Of a stretch of 64,000 nucleotides of DNA, positions 37,442 through 48,823 are shown in pieces. The stretch's first letter is position 1; the number at the start of each line of letters is the position of its first letter. Origin of the DNA: Tetrahymena elliotti 4EA (taxonomy: Eukaryota > Ciliophora > Oligohymenophorea > Hymenostomatida > Tetrahymenidae); the NCBI GenBank assembly GCA_000231825.2, contig JH720314.1:868001-932000 (forward strand), in the 5' to 3' direction. The position numbers and the translations under genes were made by a program. The notes under the pieces are model-generated. The model was not told the DNA's origin. It saw only the letters and a list, made by a program, of their open reading frames with translations, and searched no databases.

Positions 37442-38902
37442 TCAAGTATCATATAAATCATAAATAATTTATTTTGGGTCAAAAGACATATACTCATTTA
37501 AGTATTTGTAAAAGCAAGTTAGCTGAAGGTTTGAAGATTAATTATGAAGTATCATACTTTTTAGATGAGGTAAATCTATCTTTTCTATCATTTTTTTAGT
37601 TGGTTTTGTAAATAAAAATCCTTTTTCTGTTCTTGATATGATTATTTTAAAAAAATAATTTTTTTCATTTCTTAATAAAATAATGTTTTGTAGTAATTCT
37701 TTATAGATATTTTAAAAATCTATTAAGATGGTTTCATAGTAGCAGTCTAAGTATTCAAAAAATTGTTTTCTATTTTTAAAATACATATATTATTCATGTT
37801 CTGACTAGCAAATCTTCTCAGCTAAAATTAGAATTTCGTTTTTAAATTTTTTTTATTTTATTTTTTCCTACACTTGCTATTAATTTTCAAGATTTATTTA
37901 AACTAATATTTGATTGTTATTCCTATTGTTTAGTTTCTTATTAATGTTAGAAATATCCTCTACTCTCTAAATAGAACATATCTTTGTTTTGAACAAAAAG
38001 ATGCAAATTTTTTAAAAATCAAGCACAAATTCTAAAAGAGTCAATCCAAAAGTTAAGTATGTGAATATGTATTTTACATAATCACTAGAAATTTTTTGAA
38101 AATCAAAAATTTCTGAATGGCTAAAGCTTATTAAGATAACACATCTCAATAACTAACTAAAGTAAGTAGATAATTCAAAAAATATTTTGTTTTTTGAAAT
38201 AGTTTGTTTGGTTGATAAAGGGTTGTTTAATGATAGAAGATAAAGGATATATAAAAAATGTTAGTGCTTCAATTTTGGATATTTGATAACAAGGATACCC
38301 AAATATCTAAATATTTGAATAAACATTTCATAACAAACTAGATTTAATCCTGAACTATCAGTATAATAACTTAAAGTAGCAATACTTATGTAATATGGGA
38401 AAATAGTTAAAAAATTCTCTTATGAAATTTTAGGTCTTTTCTTGATATTTTTGATTTCAAAATTAATAGATAGAGCAATTATATCAACAATAAAGAGGAT
38501 ATAATTAATTGCAATTGTAATTTTTAAAGTATTGCTTAGATGGATATTTCTTAAAAGACCAGCATAGAAAAAGAAAATAAGCTAAAGGAATGTCTAAGGA
38601 TATGCTCTCCCTACCAAAAAAGACAGTAAATAAGATTCATCTATCATTTTAAATGGATAATATATAAATCCAACCTAAAAAATATCAAAAATCCAAGATA
38701 GCTTGGAAGTTTCATTAACCAATATTTATCCTATGCAAAAAAGTTTATCCAATCCAAAAATAATGAAATAAAGTAGTAAGTATAGAATTTCATTCTTGCC
38801 AATACCTTTTTGTTAATTTACCATAATAGCCAAGACTGTACTTAATGTATTAGCAGAATAGTACAAAAATAGACTGCAAAAAGCTAGTTTTCTATGGTGC
38901 AT
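37442..38902 (-). CDS. Multi-pass membrane protein, tandem copy B
   Basis: Intronless, about 486 residues, ATG at 38902, TGA at 37442-37444. Starts MHHRKLAFCSLFLYYSANTL and ends MSFDPKQIIYDLYDT, against MSFNPKQIIYDLYDV in copy A. The two share most residues across the whole length, including the TDSSGLNL and FTYLTFGLT segments, with substitutions spread throughout, so both are apparently intact and maintained. Predicted topology as for copy A. Function unknown. Confidence 0.88.
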
Positions 38903-39719
38903 CTGCTATTTTTTATTCCTGGATTTTAATTATATTTCTATCTTTTTATCAAAAAAAAACAATTATAAATAATTTAATTTAACTTTTTGTTTTATGGTGA
39001 GTGATAATTCCCGAACCAAAAAAAGAAGTAGAAGCATATTTTAATTATAGAAAGTTTATATTATCAGCTTTCATCAGATCATTTAAAAAATTTTTTAAAT
39101 TCTAGTTAAATAAAAGAAATTAGTTTTCTTTAAAAAGAAAACTACAAAGTTGTTAAAATTGATATTAAGCTAGAAATATTATAATTATATTAAAATTCTT
39201 AAATTTTATCCTTGAAAAATGTCTTTTTAGATGTTTTATGTAAAATATTAAATTTTATTTAGGTAAAAAATATTAAAATATAAATTTCTTCTTTTTTTTA
39301 AAAAATTATTAATTTAAAATAAGTTAGTGTGTTTTTTTTATTTGAGATCTCCTCCATTATTAAAAAATTCCTCTAATTAAATTTGAAAGATTGAGAAAAT
39401 AATTAAAGATAATGAAATTACAAAAAAATAAATAAGATAAAGAACAATAAAAAAATAGTTTATTATTTTTCCTTTAATTGATGTGCATTCCAATAAATAT
39501 TGCTATCTGTGAGATAATTTTCTGCTAATTTAAAATTATCAATAATCCTATTAAAAAAAGAACTATTTCATAGAATTTGTATCAAAATTTTTTAAAAACA
39601 ACTACATAGTTTTCAAAATTTAATCTGAATCGAAATTATTTATCTAATAAAATTTCAATAAAATATAGATTTTCAATTTGAATTTATCAAATTTCAAAAA
39701 ATAAGAGCTTTAATCAGTG
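38903..39719. other. AT-rich intergenic region
   Basis: Upstream of copy B of the tandem membrane proteins. Contains the duplicated 5' flank (to about 39180) and then featureless A/T DNA. No gene seen. Confidence 0.5.
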
Positions 39720-39733
39720 AAAAAAAATAGGAT

Positions 39734-39835
39734 ATTCTCAAAATTCGGACAAAATTTGGTCGGCATTTTCCGAGAAATGATGGGTTTTTAAAAAATTTAT
39801 CTTAAAAATGACATATTCTCGGAATTTGGTCTGAT
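39734..39835. repeat. Cluster of three related motifs, one inverted (possible transposon end)
   Basis: Arm 1 at 39734-39750 (ATTCTCAAAATTCGGAC), arm 2 inverted at 39759-39776 (its reverse complement reads TTCTCGGAAAATGCCGAC), and a third direct copy at 39814-39835 (ATTCTCGGAATTTGGTCTGA). They share a TTCTC..AA.T..G.C core. The cluster lies beside a transposase relic, so these may be remnants of its terminal repeats. No partner copy was found at the other end, near 41700. Confidence 0.45.
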
Positions 39836-39889
39836 CTTTATAACGAGAGATTACCTACCATATCAATATTTTATTGTAATATTTTTTGA

Positions 39890-41690
39890 TTAAGTTTTGT
39901 TAGATTCTCTTTGCTTCAACCATTAACATATTTCAGTCTTGAATTTTTTGCTCATGTTAGATTTTAGTGCTTGTTGAAAGAAGAATCTTTCATCAAGAAA
40001 ACAGCCATCTTTTCTCTTACATACAAATTAAATTTCATAAACATTGCCTTCTTATATTCATCTGACCATTTTATTTTAGGTCAGTAATCTTCAATTTATT
40101 TGATTATTTATTTACAAAAAGTGAATATATAATCTTAGATTATACTTAACTACGCTCCACTCCATTCTTTTTTTTATTGAATTTCAAAGCTTTTCTTTAT
40201 TTTTTGGAAAGGATTTTTCTACTCTATTCTTTAATATTACCCAGACTAATTTAAAGGGATTTAAGTCTGAGCTATTTGATAGGTGTATAATCTCTCAATA
40301 TTATTATCTTTTAAGAAATTCAAAGTTTAAAGATTAATAAATTTCAAATCCTTAATGACAAAGATAAATTTCTGATTAACCTAGCAAGAAATAATTAGCG
40401 GCTGAAATAATTATGCAAACTCTATTCTATGGTTTGGCAAAAACATTTTTCACTTAGGTAAGATACCAAATTTTGGTTTTATTCTGATATAACAAAAAAC
40501 CTAATCCTCTCTTATGTCTACTAACCTCTAATATAATAGCATTCAGGTGGGAGAATATTTTAAATTTAAAGATAAAAATAGATAAACGACAGTAAAATTA
40601 ATTTTATGATAATATAATTTAAAGGTGGGAGAACATTTTGATGTATAAATGACTGAAATATAACAAGGTTGAGGTATTTATTTTTTCAATTTATTACTTT
40701 TTTCATTTTATCTCTATGTTAATCGATTATGCATACTGGAATTTTATGAGGAATACAAATATATGTTGTTATTTTAAGTACTTTAGACCCTTTATTACAT
40801 ATTCCACAAGGCTGAATAAAGTTTTTACCAAACTTACAGTCTTTGATTTTAGTTTTTTGAGTTGATTATCTGATTTCTTATTCTTACAAATTGATCAAAG
40901 ATTCAGTCAATTTAATCTGATATTCCAAAAGAGTATCGTTTCTGATTCTGATATATGTTTGTATGCTGAATCTGATTATCAACTTGAACATTCAGTTTTA
41001 CTTCCCTCTATTTCCATTTATTTTGTTATTAAAAAATATATTTTTTCTAAATTAATGAATTCACAGTTTACTTTATTTTTTAGTATCTTTTTTAATTAGT
41101 TTGATAAAAATAAAAGAAAGTAGGTTGATTAAATATTATTAATTTTATCTATTTTACCCCTAGAGAGTACAAAAATAAATACATAATTTGATAAATGCTT
41201 ATACTTCGCTGGAAGGAAGGTGGATTCCCAGTCTAGATGAGTAAAGAATTCATTTAAGGTATATCTTTTGATAAATTAAAATGATAACCTTTGCTTATAA
41301 ATTTAAGTGAGGTCGATCTGCTAACTCCAAGGTCAGTGGTAACTTAAGAAAGTTTTTGATGTAAGAGACATTGTTTGCTGCTTTCTTCATTTCCAAGACA
41401 AAATTTGAGATTCTAGTAATCAATTTCAAAGCTGTTCAGAATATCAAAAACAAGTTCAGAAATTTCCGAGGTATAATGATCAAAGGTTTCTTTAGTTGAA
41501 ATAATATGAACTATTTCTAGGATTCGTTAGTCCAAAAATCTTAGGTAATTCAAAGACTTTGTGCACTTTAAGATTATGAATTACTGTTTTAGACAGATAT
41601 TTTCTTGTATGAAGGGAGTAAGTACTTTAGCTCTAAAAACTTTAAGAGCTCAATACAGCTACTTCATTCGATGGTGTTAAGAGGATGGAT
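39890..41690 (-). mobile_element. Decayed Tc1/mariner-like element
   Basis: On the minus strand 40150-40300 reads HLSNSSDLNPFKLVWVILKN followed by RVEKSFPKNKEKL, the signature end of a Tc1/mariner DDE domain (family consensus P-S-x-S-P-D-L-N-P-I-E-x-x-W). Upstream (to about 40520) HKRGLGF, CIIISAANYFLLGQSEIYLC and FEIYQSLNFEFLK follow the same family order. Frame changes between blocks, an in-frame TGA where W is expected (KEKL*NSI), and K at the E position of the catalytic DDE show it is dead. A further degenerate coding-like stretch with a helix-turn-helix-like segment (LGVSRSTSLKFISKGY, about 41200-41690) may be its N-terminus. Outer borders are guesses. Confidence 0.6.
40100..40530 (-). 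pseudogene. Tc1/mariner transposase, catalytic-domain fragment
   Basis: Best-preserved part of the element, covering the region between the second Asp motif and the final DDE residue. Broken by at least one frameshift near 40300 and a TGA near 40180. The segment is recognisable but not functional. In a macronuclear genome most germline transposons are removed, so its retention suggests old decay rather than an active IES. Confidence 0.7.
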
Positions 41691-42064
41691 GCATAGCTTA
41701 TTTTCCACAATATTTAAATTAAATATTTTAGAATTGAAAAGAATTTCTAAATAAAAAAAATGTTAAAGTTTTTAAATTTTGAAATTTGATGTTTTTTCTA
41801 TGTTGTTTGCTGATCAATTTTTCTATGATTTACAAGAGACTTATTTTAAGTTAAAAATTACTTATTTGTCTATTTTAATTGAAATAGAATAATCATAAGA
41901 AATTTATTCGAATAAACAAATAAATTATTTTATGCAAAATGAAGAATAAGTTAATGAGAAAATAATTTTTTATGAGTAAGTTAATATATTTTTATGTTAA
42001 ACTTATTTTTTTACTATTTTTTTTTATTATACAAGAAAGTTAAAAATCCTTTCAAACAAAGGAT
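41691..42064. other. AT-rich spacer
   Basis: From the end of the transposon-like region to the stop of the next gene. A/T runs only. Confidence 0.4.
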
Positions 42065-45000
42065 TCAAACAATTAAGGCTTTAGAAATAATTGGTTTAAG
42101 TTTGCTAAACCTTTGTAGAGCAAATTAAACTCGATGCTAAAATTATTGTTCAAGAGTTAGGATGTTGATTTAGTTATTCTGAAATTAGTTTGTTAGAATC
42201 CTCCTTACATTTTCTAGAATTTCTTTCATATTTTTCTTGAAGGTGTAAATCAAATTTTATCTTTGTGCTAAATCAAGCATATTTGAATGATCTATAAGCT
42301 ATGTAAATGAATTCACAACTATGTTCAACTTTTGATTCATTGGCTGTAATAGCTAATGAATCTATCCTTAGACTTATTCTATAAAATCTTAAGCTGCCTA
42401 TTAATCTGCAACTCTCATTGCTTACTAATTCTTAAGGTATGCTATTTCAAAATCTTTTAATTTTATGACATTATCTTTAATTTCGAATATATTTTTAATT
42501 GAATCTAAAAGGCTTCCTATTTTAACAACTATTTCAGAGCAGGTCTTATAATCTTTGACACTTGAAGCTGAACTTAATTCATCAAAAAATATTGAAAGAA
42601 TAGCCTTTTTTTCACTAAATTCTGTATGCAAATCCATTTTTTAATCATAACTAAACCATTCTATATTAGGGATTTATGATTAATTCTGGTTTAGGTCTAA
42701 ACTTACTTAGCTATCTATTTAGCTGCTGAATTTTTTTTATTCTTTCTCAGCTACTATTGCTACTCTTTACTAAAAGCTTCCTTAATCATTTGGTATCATA
42801 ACACCCAGACATATCAAATCTTCACATCCTTTCCTCAAGCACGAAACAAGGTCACTTAATTCTTAAGAATATTCTCCCCTTTTTATTATTAGAATGTAGA
42901 TATATAAAAACTTACTAATTTTAATAACAATTTCTTACCTCATTTAAATTGTAGTTAAGTGTGATTGGATTTTGTCTAATAACATGCCAAGAGAAGATTC
43001 AGTTTTCATGATTCTATCAAAATTTAAAGATATTGTCTTCGAGTATCCTCTAGATTGGAGGAAATCAGAAAATAGCTTTTGATTTTCAAGAAGTAAATTA
43101 GGAACTGAAATGTCTGCTATCCCTCCTTATTCTCTAAAGCAGACTGGATTATGTCTGAATAGTTAATATGTTTTTATTTTCTTAAATGCCCTGTCAGTTT
43201 TTCTCAACAAACTCATAATTGTAACTAACTTATTGTGTGTATTTTACTGCTGCGCTGAATCTAAATAATCAAATAGAGTATAAACAGGAAAACAATTTGA
43301 GAATTGGTCAAAAAATAAACGAATAGGATGATTAAATTTAATTTCAGCTTGTTAAGTGTGCTTGTTTCTTTTTATTGAAAATAATTTTTTAAATTCCTCA
43401 CTTTTATATTAGAATGACATAACTTTTGTAAATGCAGCATTAAAGTTATCTACAAATTTACGACGATCTTCTACTCCAACTAATACAGAATATAGCTACT
43501 TATGTGCTTGACTTTAGCTTATTTAATTGAAAAATATTTGCATACCCTCCTCTGTCTTTGGTAAATTAGGTTCTACTTCATCTCCTCCTATATTTTGTGA
43601 ACCTCTTTAAGTCTAATTGCCACTAGCAGGTTGATTTGAAGTTTTATTATTTGTTCCATTATTTCCCAAAGATGTTCCTTAATTTATTGCATTCTAACCA
43701 TATTGTTTACCCTGTGCAGATCCCCCTTTTTACAATTACTGGCTTTGCATAGAACTTTTGTTTTATGATTATGGCCCAAATTATTAATTCTTTTCAGAAC
43801 TGATATTATCTAATAAAAAGTAGCAAACATCAAGGACTTCTTTAAAGCATTTTCTGGATGAGTTAAGAACTGAATTAAGCTATTTAATATGCCTTTGTTG
43901 TTTATAAATCTAAGCTTTAAGTAGCATAATTCTTTTTTCTTGATCGATACTTGAAATCAATTCATCTTGAGTATTCTTCTTTTTTTGATCAAATTTTTCC
44001 ATGACTGCTTTAAATTCATCAACTTCATTTAATTCAGTCTTTAATTCTGAAATAATATTTTCTAAATGGTTGTTTTTATTTTTCAGTTAATTTATTTATT
44101 TAAATCTTGAATCACTATTTGTGAATATATTTTTTGATGTATATTAGCTCTTGTGAGTAAAATTTGTATTCATATAATCTCCTTTAAAAGCATCTTCATC
44201 ATTCATATTAAAGTCTTTAAGCTCTTCTTAATCTTGTTATTGATTTTAACTTTCCCTAGATTCGATTAATCTTTAATTTAACTCTTAAGTCTCTTCAATT
44301 TATAAATCTTCGTTTCTTAGTTTTTCAGAAATATTTCTTCTGCTTTAACCAACTTGTGCATTAGGTTAATTATCATTATTATTGGAGCTTTGTGTAATTA
44401 TGTATTCTTTTACATTTTATAAAGCAGATGCAGATTATTAAAGAGTAAGTTAAAGTTATTGGTTTAAAGTAGCATTCTGCCTATCAATAGCTGAGTAGTT
44501 TACTTATTATGGTTATAATTATTCCAAACAAGCAAACCTAGTTTGTTATGAATTTTTTTAATTTTAAAAAACTGAATTGTCTTGGCCTTCTTTTAAAATC
44601 CTACTTTTTTCAGTCTACTTTTATTTAGCTCCTTTAAGAATAGATATAGAACCAATATTATTAAAATTTTAACTAGCATGTTGCTGATGTTTTGTAAGTA
44701 TTGACTTATCAAGTATCCTTGAATCATGCATGAAATTATTATAATTAGATAAATTATTTGATGTTGTTGTATTCAATCTCTGATTATGCTCTCCTCTTTA
44801 TCTCTTAGTTTAGATATTAGAAGTTGAAACTGAACTTTAAGTTTTAATCGAAGATGCTTCATTTCCATTTATCTTATTCAAAAGAAAAGCTACTTTCTCA
44901 AGGTGTTCATTTAATTCCAATTGATTTGTATTACTCTTCTAATTTGATTATCTATTAGCTTCATTTTTTTTAGCAGACATTTGTTATCTATTAATGATTT

Positions 45001-45204
45001 TAGCATCTTTTGTGCTTTCAATGTATGGCGATTCTCTATTACGATTGGTCTCTAAATCAAATTAAGATAAATCAAACAATTGTAATTCAAGACATCATAT
45101 ATATTTTATTTCAAAAATTTACACTTGAGTTACTAAGAAGTACTATTCCTTATGCGATATTAAGGACGTTCTAGAGATTCTTCTGTCTTTAAGTTAGCTT
45201 GCAT
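42065..45204 (-). CDS. Large Q/N-rich coiled-coil protein, family unknown
   Basis: About 990 residues, ATG at 45204 (MQANLKTEESLERPQYRIRN), TGA 42065-42067. Two introns fit in phase: 45145-45054 approximately, and one near 42960-42880. The N-terminal half is low complexity, rich in Q, N and S (SASALQNVKEYIITQ, NNNDNQPNAQ). The middle has a helical region with ELKTELNEVDEFKAVMEKFD and QDELISSIDQEKRIMLLKAQ, and the C-terminal half is helical and hydrophilic with regularly spaced leucines (VVKIGSLLDSIKNIFEIK, LQPMNQKLNIVVNSFTQLID). No enzyme motif or membrane segment. It could be a structural or scaffold protein; I do not recognise it. Confidence 0.8.
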
Positions 45205-45727
45205 TGTTAAAATTTCTAAAATGTTATCTTTTTAATAATAATTATTAAATTAAAAATATTTAATTTTTAGTATTTTAGTTTATTTCAATGTAAATAATAT
45301 TTTGTTGGGATAAATGATCACTCACTAGCTCTAATTAATGGCTTATTATTGATAAAATTTTGTAAATATTGAAAAATAATATGATAGTGAAATTGCTTAC
45401 AGAGTAATTAATATTTTATTAAATTTAAAATAGTAAAATGTTAATCTTAATCAGATATTTTTTCAAGAAAATAGAAATTATGTTTATATCCAGTGTCATA
45501 AATTCTTTAAATATGCTTTTTATTATCAAAAATATTTATTAAATTAAAATATCTTTTTATTTTTCTAATAAGCTATTCACTCAGCAAAAACATTTTACTG
45601 CAAATATATTAACTGTTCTAAATAAAGATCAAAAACCATAAGATAAAAGGAAGATAATAATTTGTCGCTGTATAAAATATATAAATACTTTTGCTAAACT
45701 TGAAATCAAATTATTTAGAGATCAAAC
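45205..45727. other. AT-rich divergent promoter region
   Basis: About 520 bp shared upstream region of the Q/N-rich gene (minus) and the TRAPPC13-like gene (plus). No gene or repeat; must hold both promoters. Confidence 0.5.
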
Positions 45728-48464
45728 ATGTCTGCATAATACTATTTTCCAATTTTAGATATCAATACTTAGTAATTAGAGTCATTTCAAAAGGATATTT
45801 TGATTCCCTTGCCTCACGTTTTATAGTAAATATAAGGCGATGCTAAATTTGATTAAATATAACAAAGATCATTTCAAAATAACAACCTCTTGAAGATTTT
45901 AGACCATAGTATATACTTTAAATTAGTTTTTACTCAAATTAATTTGTAATAGCTATGAATCACAATACAGAAAATTTTTGAGTTTTTGGTCATAAAAATA
46001 ATCTAAAGATGATAAATTAATATTACAAAAGCTATTTTTTATATAGTTTATATAAATTTTTTTAATTATAAAAGATGATGATTGTTTTAGATCTTACATA
46101 TTGACAGGAGAGAATCTTCCTTTGATAGTTTTATTAAAGCCTAGAATAAATGATCCAGAATAAAAAATTTAAGTTAATCATAAATAAATGATTCATTATG
46201 CTGAAAATGTAAATGTAGAAATATTTTTCAAGAAGAAAGATAAAGATAGTTTTTAAACTCAGCTGTTACCAATTCAATCTCCTTACTTTTATTCAAATAG
46301 CTACATTGAATCTCCTAGAGTATCGTAAAGAGAAATTGAATCTATGTATATAATGGATAAGTCTGCAGTAATACACTCTTATGCTTATCAAGAGGAAACA
46401 TAGACTCTACTATTATTAATATTTGTTCCAATCCGTATTTTCATTTCACTAAGTAAAATTAACTCAAATACTTTTTTTTTAATATAAAAGATCTTCCAAG
46501 TGATTAAGTACATGAAAAATTATACATTGATTTAGAGTTTACTTGTGAATCTTAAGTTGGTAAATCTAAATAGCTTTAAGAGAGCTTTGCAAAGAGTGAA
46601 GAAAAATTTTTTGATTTTCTTTCTAGAGAAAGAGATGTTTTCTTTAAACCTTAAGTGTTTGAAATGAAAATGCAAAAAAATATAATTTTAGTGAATCCCT
46701 TTTATATTTCTTATGATGATCATCAACTTGGAGAGTTGAATTACATCCAAATAAGTGTAATAACTATTTAAAAATTATATATTTTTTAATTGTTCTTTTT
46801 ATCTTAAAAAGATAAAATACAATAGCTTGATGGAAAACTATATCGATCAATATCGCAAAACAAAAATATTTTTGTAAAAAAACTGTAAACTTTAAGGTAA
46901 AATTAGACAATTTTTTGTTAAAGTCTTCTTCAACTTAAAATAAAAAAAAATAAATTAGAATAAGACAAAATTTAGGATCAAACTTTCTTGTTGGATTAAA
47001 TTGACTTTGCTCTAAATAAAAGTCAATCTTATTTCATTCAAGGTAATTTAATACTCAACAAATAAATTACAAAATTACATTTAATAAAAAATAGAAATGA
47101 AATCTGATAAAGAAGAAATTATTGGCATAAGAACACTAGATAATTATTTTACCTACAAAATCCTATAAAATAAAGTAATTTCATTTAGCTAAAAGATATA
47201 TTTAAATAAAAGTTATTAAATGAATTTAGGCCACTAATGAAAAAATTAAGATATTCCCTTTTTGTGAATATACTTTTGTTTTGCTTATTGAAAAATAATA
47301 AAGTGTTTACACTTAAGAACTCCAAAACTACAAGTTTTTAATTAAGTGTGAGTCATGCAAAAATGCTTAGCTTAGTCAAAGCTAATAACTATACATTAAT
47401 CCTTCCTCTAAAAAAAATAGTTTAATCTCTTTGTAACCAGTAGTTAAGAGCAATAAAAGTACTTTATAAATCAGGAAATCATCTAATAATTCAATTGATG
47501 AAGTTTCTTAGATGAGTGGAAATAGTTTAAAATCTGGATCATCTACATAACACTATAAATCTCAGTCAAATTCAGATTAAATAAGATCTTTGTCTAAATC
47601 ACAATCAGCTATCCACTTAAGTAATTCAGCCATGAAACGTTCTTCTCAATTATAATCACCTTTGAGCACTGATAAATTAACAAACTCAAGTAATAAACTG
47701 GTAAAATAATTTAAAAAATTTAGATAGATAAGTTTTTAATAAAATATTATCTTTAAAGAAAAAGTAGTTTTTAAGTTAGATGTAAGATGGTTCAAATACA
47801 ATCTATGAGTTTGATGAAAAACAAGAAATTCTTTAAAACGAGTGTGACTGTCAATAGTTGATGAATTTAGGTTTGAATTTAAATAATAGCACCCATCTCA
47901 TTATTAGATGGGCACATTAAAATTCCTATTAAAAGCTTTACACTATCACTTAATACAAAATTATTTGGTCTCATAAAGGAAATGATATCTTATAAATTAA
48001 GTTACAAAGAAGTAAGTACATCAAATATTTTAATCATTTCATTCATTTAAAATTCTTAAAAAAATAATAGGAAAAGATTACTAACTTCAAGTTAATCAAT
48101 TTTACCATTTAAAAATGACAGTTAAAAACCTAACAAGCAGCCCTTTAGATTTAAAGTGCAAGCTTCCTGTAAAAATATCTTCTAAGTTGAATAATGAAGA
48201 TACTGATTCTAAAGTAGTTGCAATTTGTAAAGAGAGTATTTTAGAGCTTGGGTAAAATATTTTTTTTATCAAAAATTTTTTTTTGAATTTTAAATTAATT
48301 TATCAATATTAAGATTAATAAATCCCGACTAAGAGATCTAAACAAGCTTTGAGTATTATTTGTTGAGTGAAGGAAGTTTCAGATTAAATCATTTTATATT
48401 TTTTGATAAAATAACTCAAAAAGATATTAAGGTGGAGATAAATATTTTTGAATTAATTAAATGA
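45728..48464 (+). CDS. TRAPPC13: TRAPPC13-like protein (TRAPP complex subunit)
   Basis: Multi-exon gene, ATG 45728 (MSAQYYFPILDINTQQLES), TGA 48462-48464. The clearest family match is at the end: ITQYKIIWSHKGNDILQIKL corresponds to the I-x-W-x-x-x-x-x-x-x-G-x-L-Q-T-x-x-L-x-R stretch of TRAPPC13, then FYHLKMTVKNLTSSPLDLKC and LINPDQEIQTSFEYYLLSEG match its next beta-sandwich strands. Earlier, LLDQIDFALNKSQSYFIQG fits the family's beta region. Introns I place in phase: about 45925-46077, 46453-46489, 46758-46811, 47042-47093, 47170-47230, 47990-48070 and 48255-48310. An S/Q/N-rich insertion (47400-47730) makes it longer than animal TRAPPC13 (~420 residues). TRAPPC13 belongs to the metazoan-type TRAPPIII complex in Golgi and autophagy traffic. 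Several exon edges are approximate. Confidence 0.6.
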
Positions 48465-48823
48465 AGAAAAATTGCATTTATTTTATAATTTATGTTCGGT
48501 CAATTTGTGTGATGAAAATTATGTTTTCAAAATTTTGATATTAATTATTAATTCAATGGCTTTTTTAGATTTATAAGTGAGTAAGCAAGATGCTAAATAG
48601 ATTGGCTGAGATATATTTTATAATTAAAATTATGAAAATAAATAAGTTTGTGTGCTATGATTATTCACAACAAGTAGTAATTATTTAGAAAATAGTATGC
48701 AAAATTTGTATATTTCAATAAAATTAATTTTTATATAAAATTAGTAATCTGTAAATAAATAAATTATAATATTTCAAGGGCAAATTATTTAATTATTAAA
48801 TACTAGCTGTTTATCTTTTTTTC
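48465..48823. other. AT-rich intergenic region
   Basis: About 360 bp between two genes on the same strand. A TATATAAATAG box lies at about 48838, but inside the next gene's frame, so it is not strong promoter evidence. Otherwise A/T runs. Confidence 0.4.
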
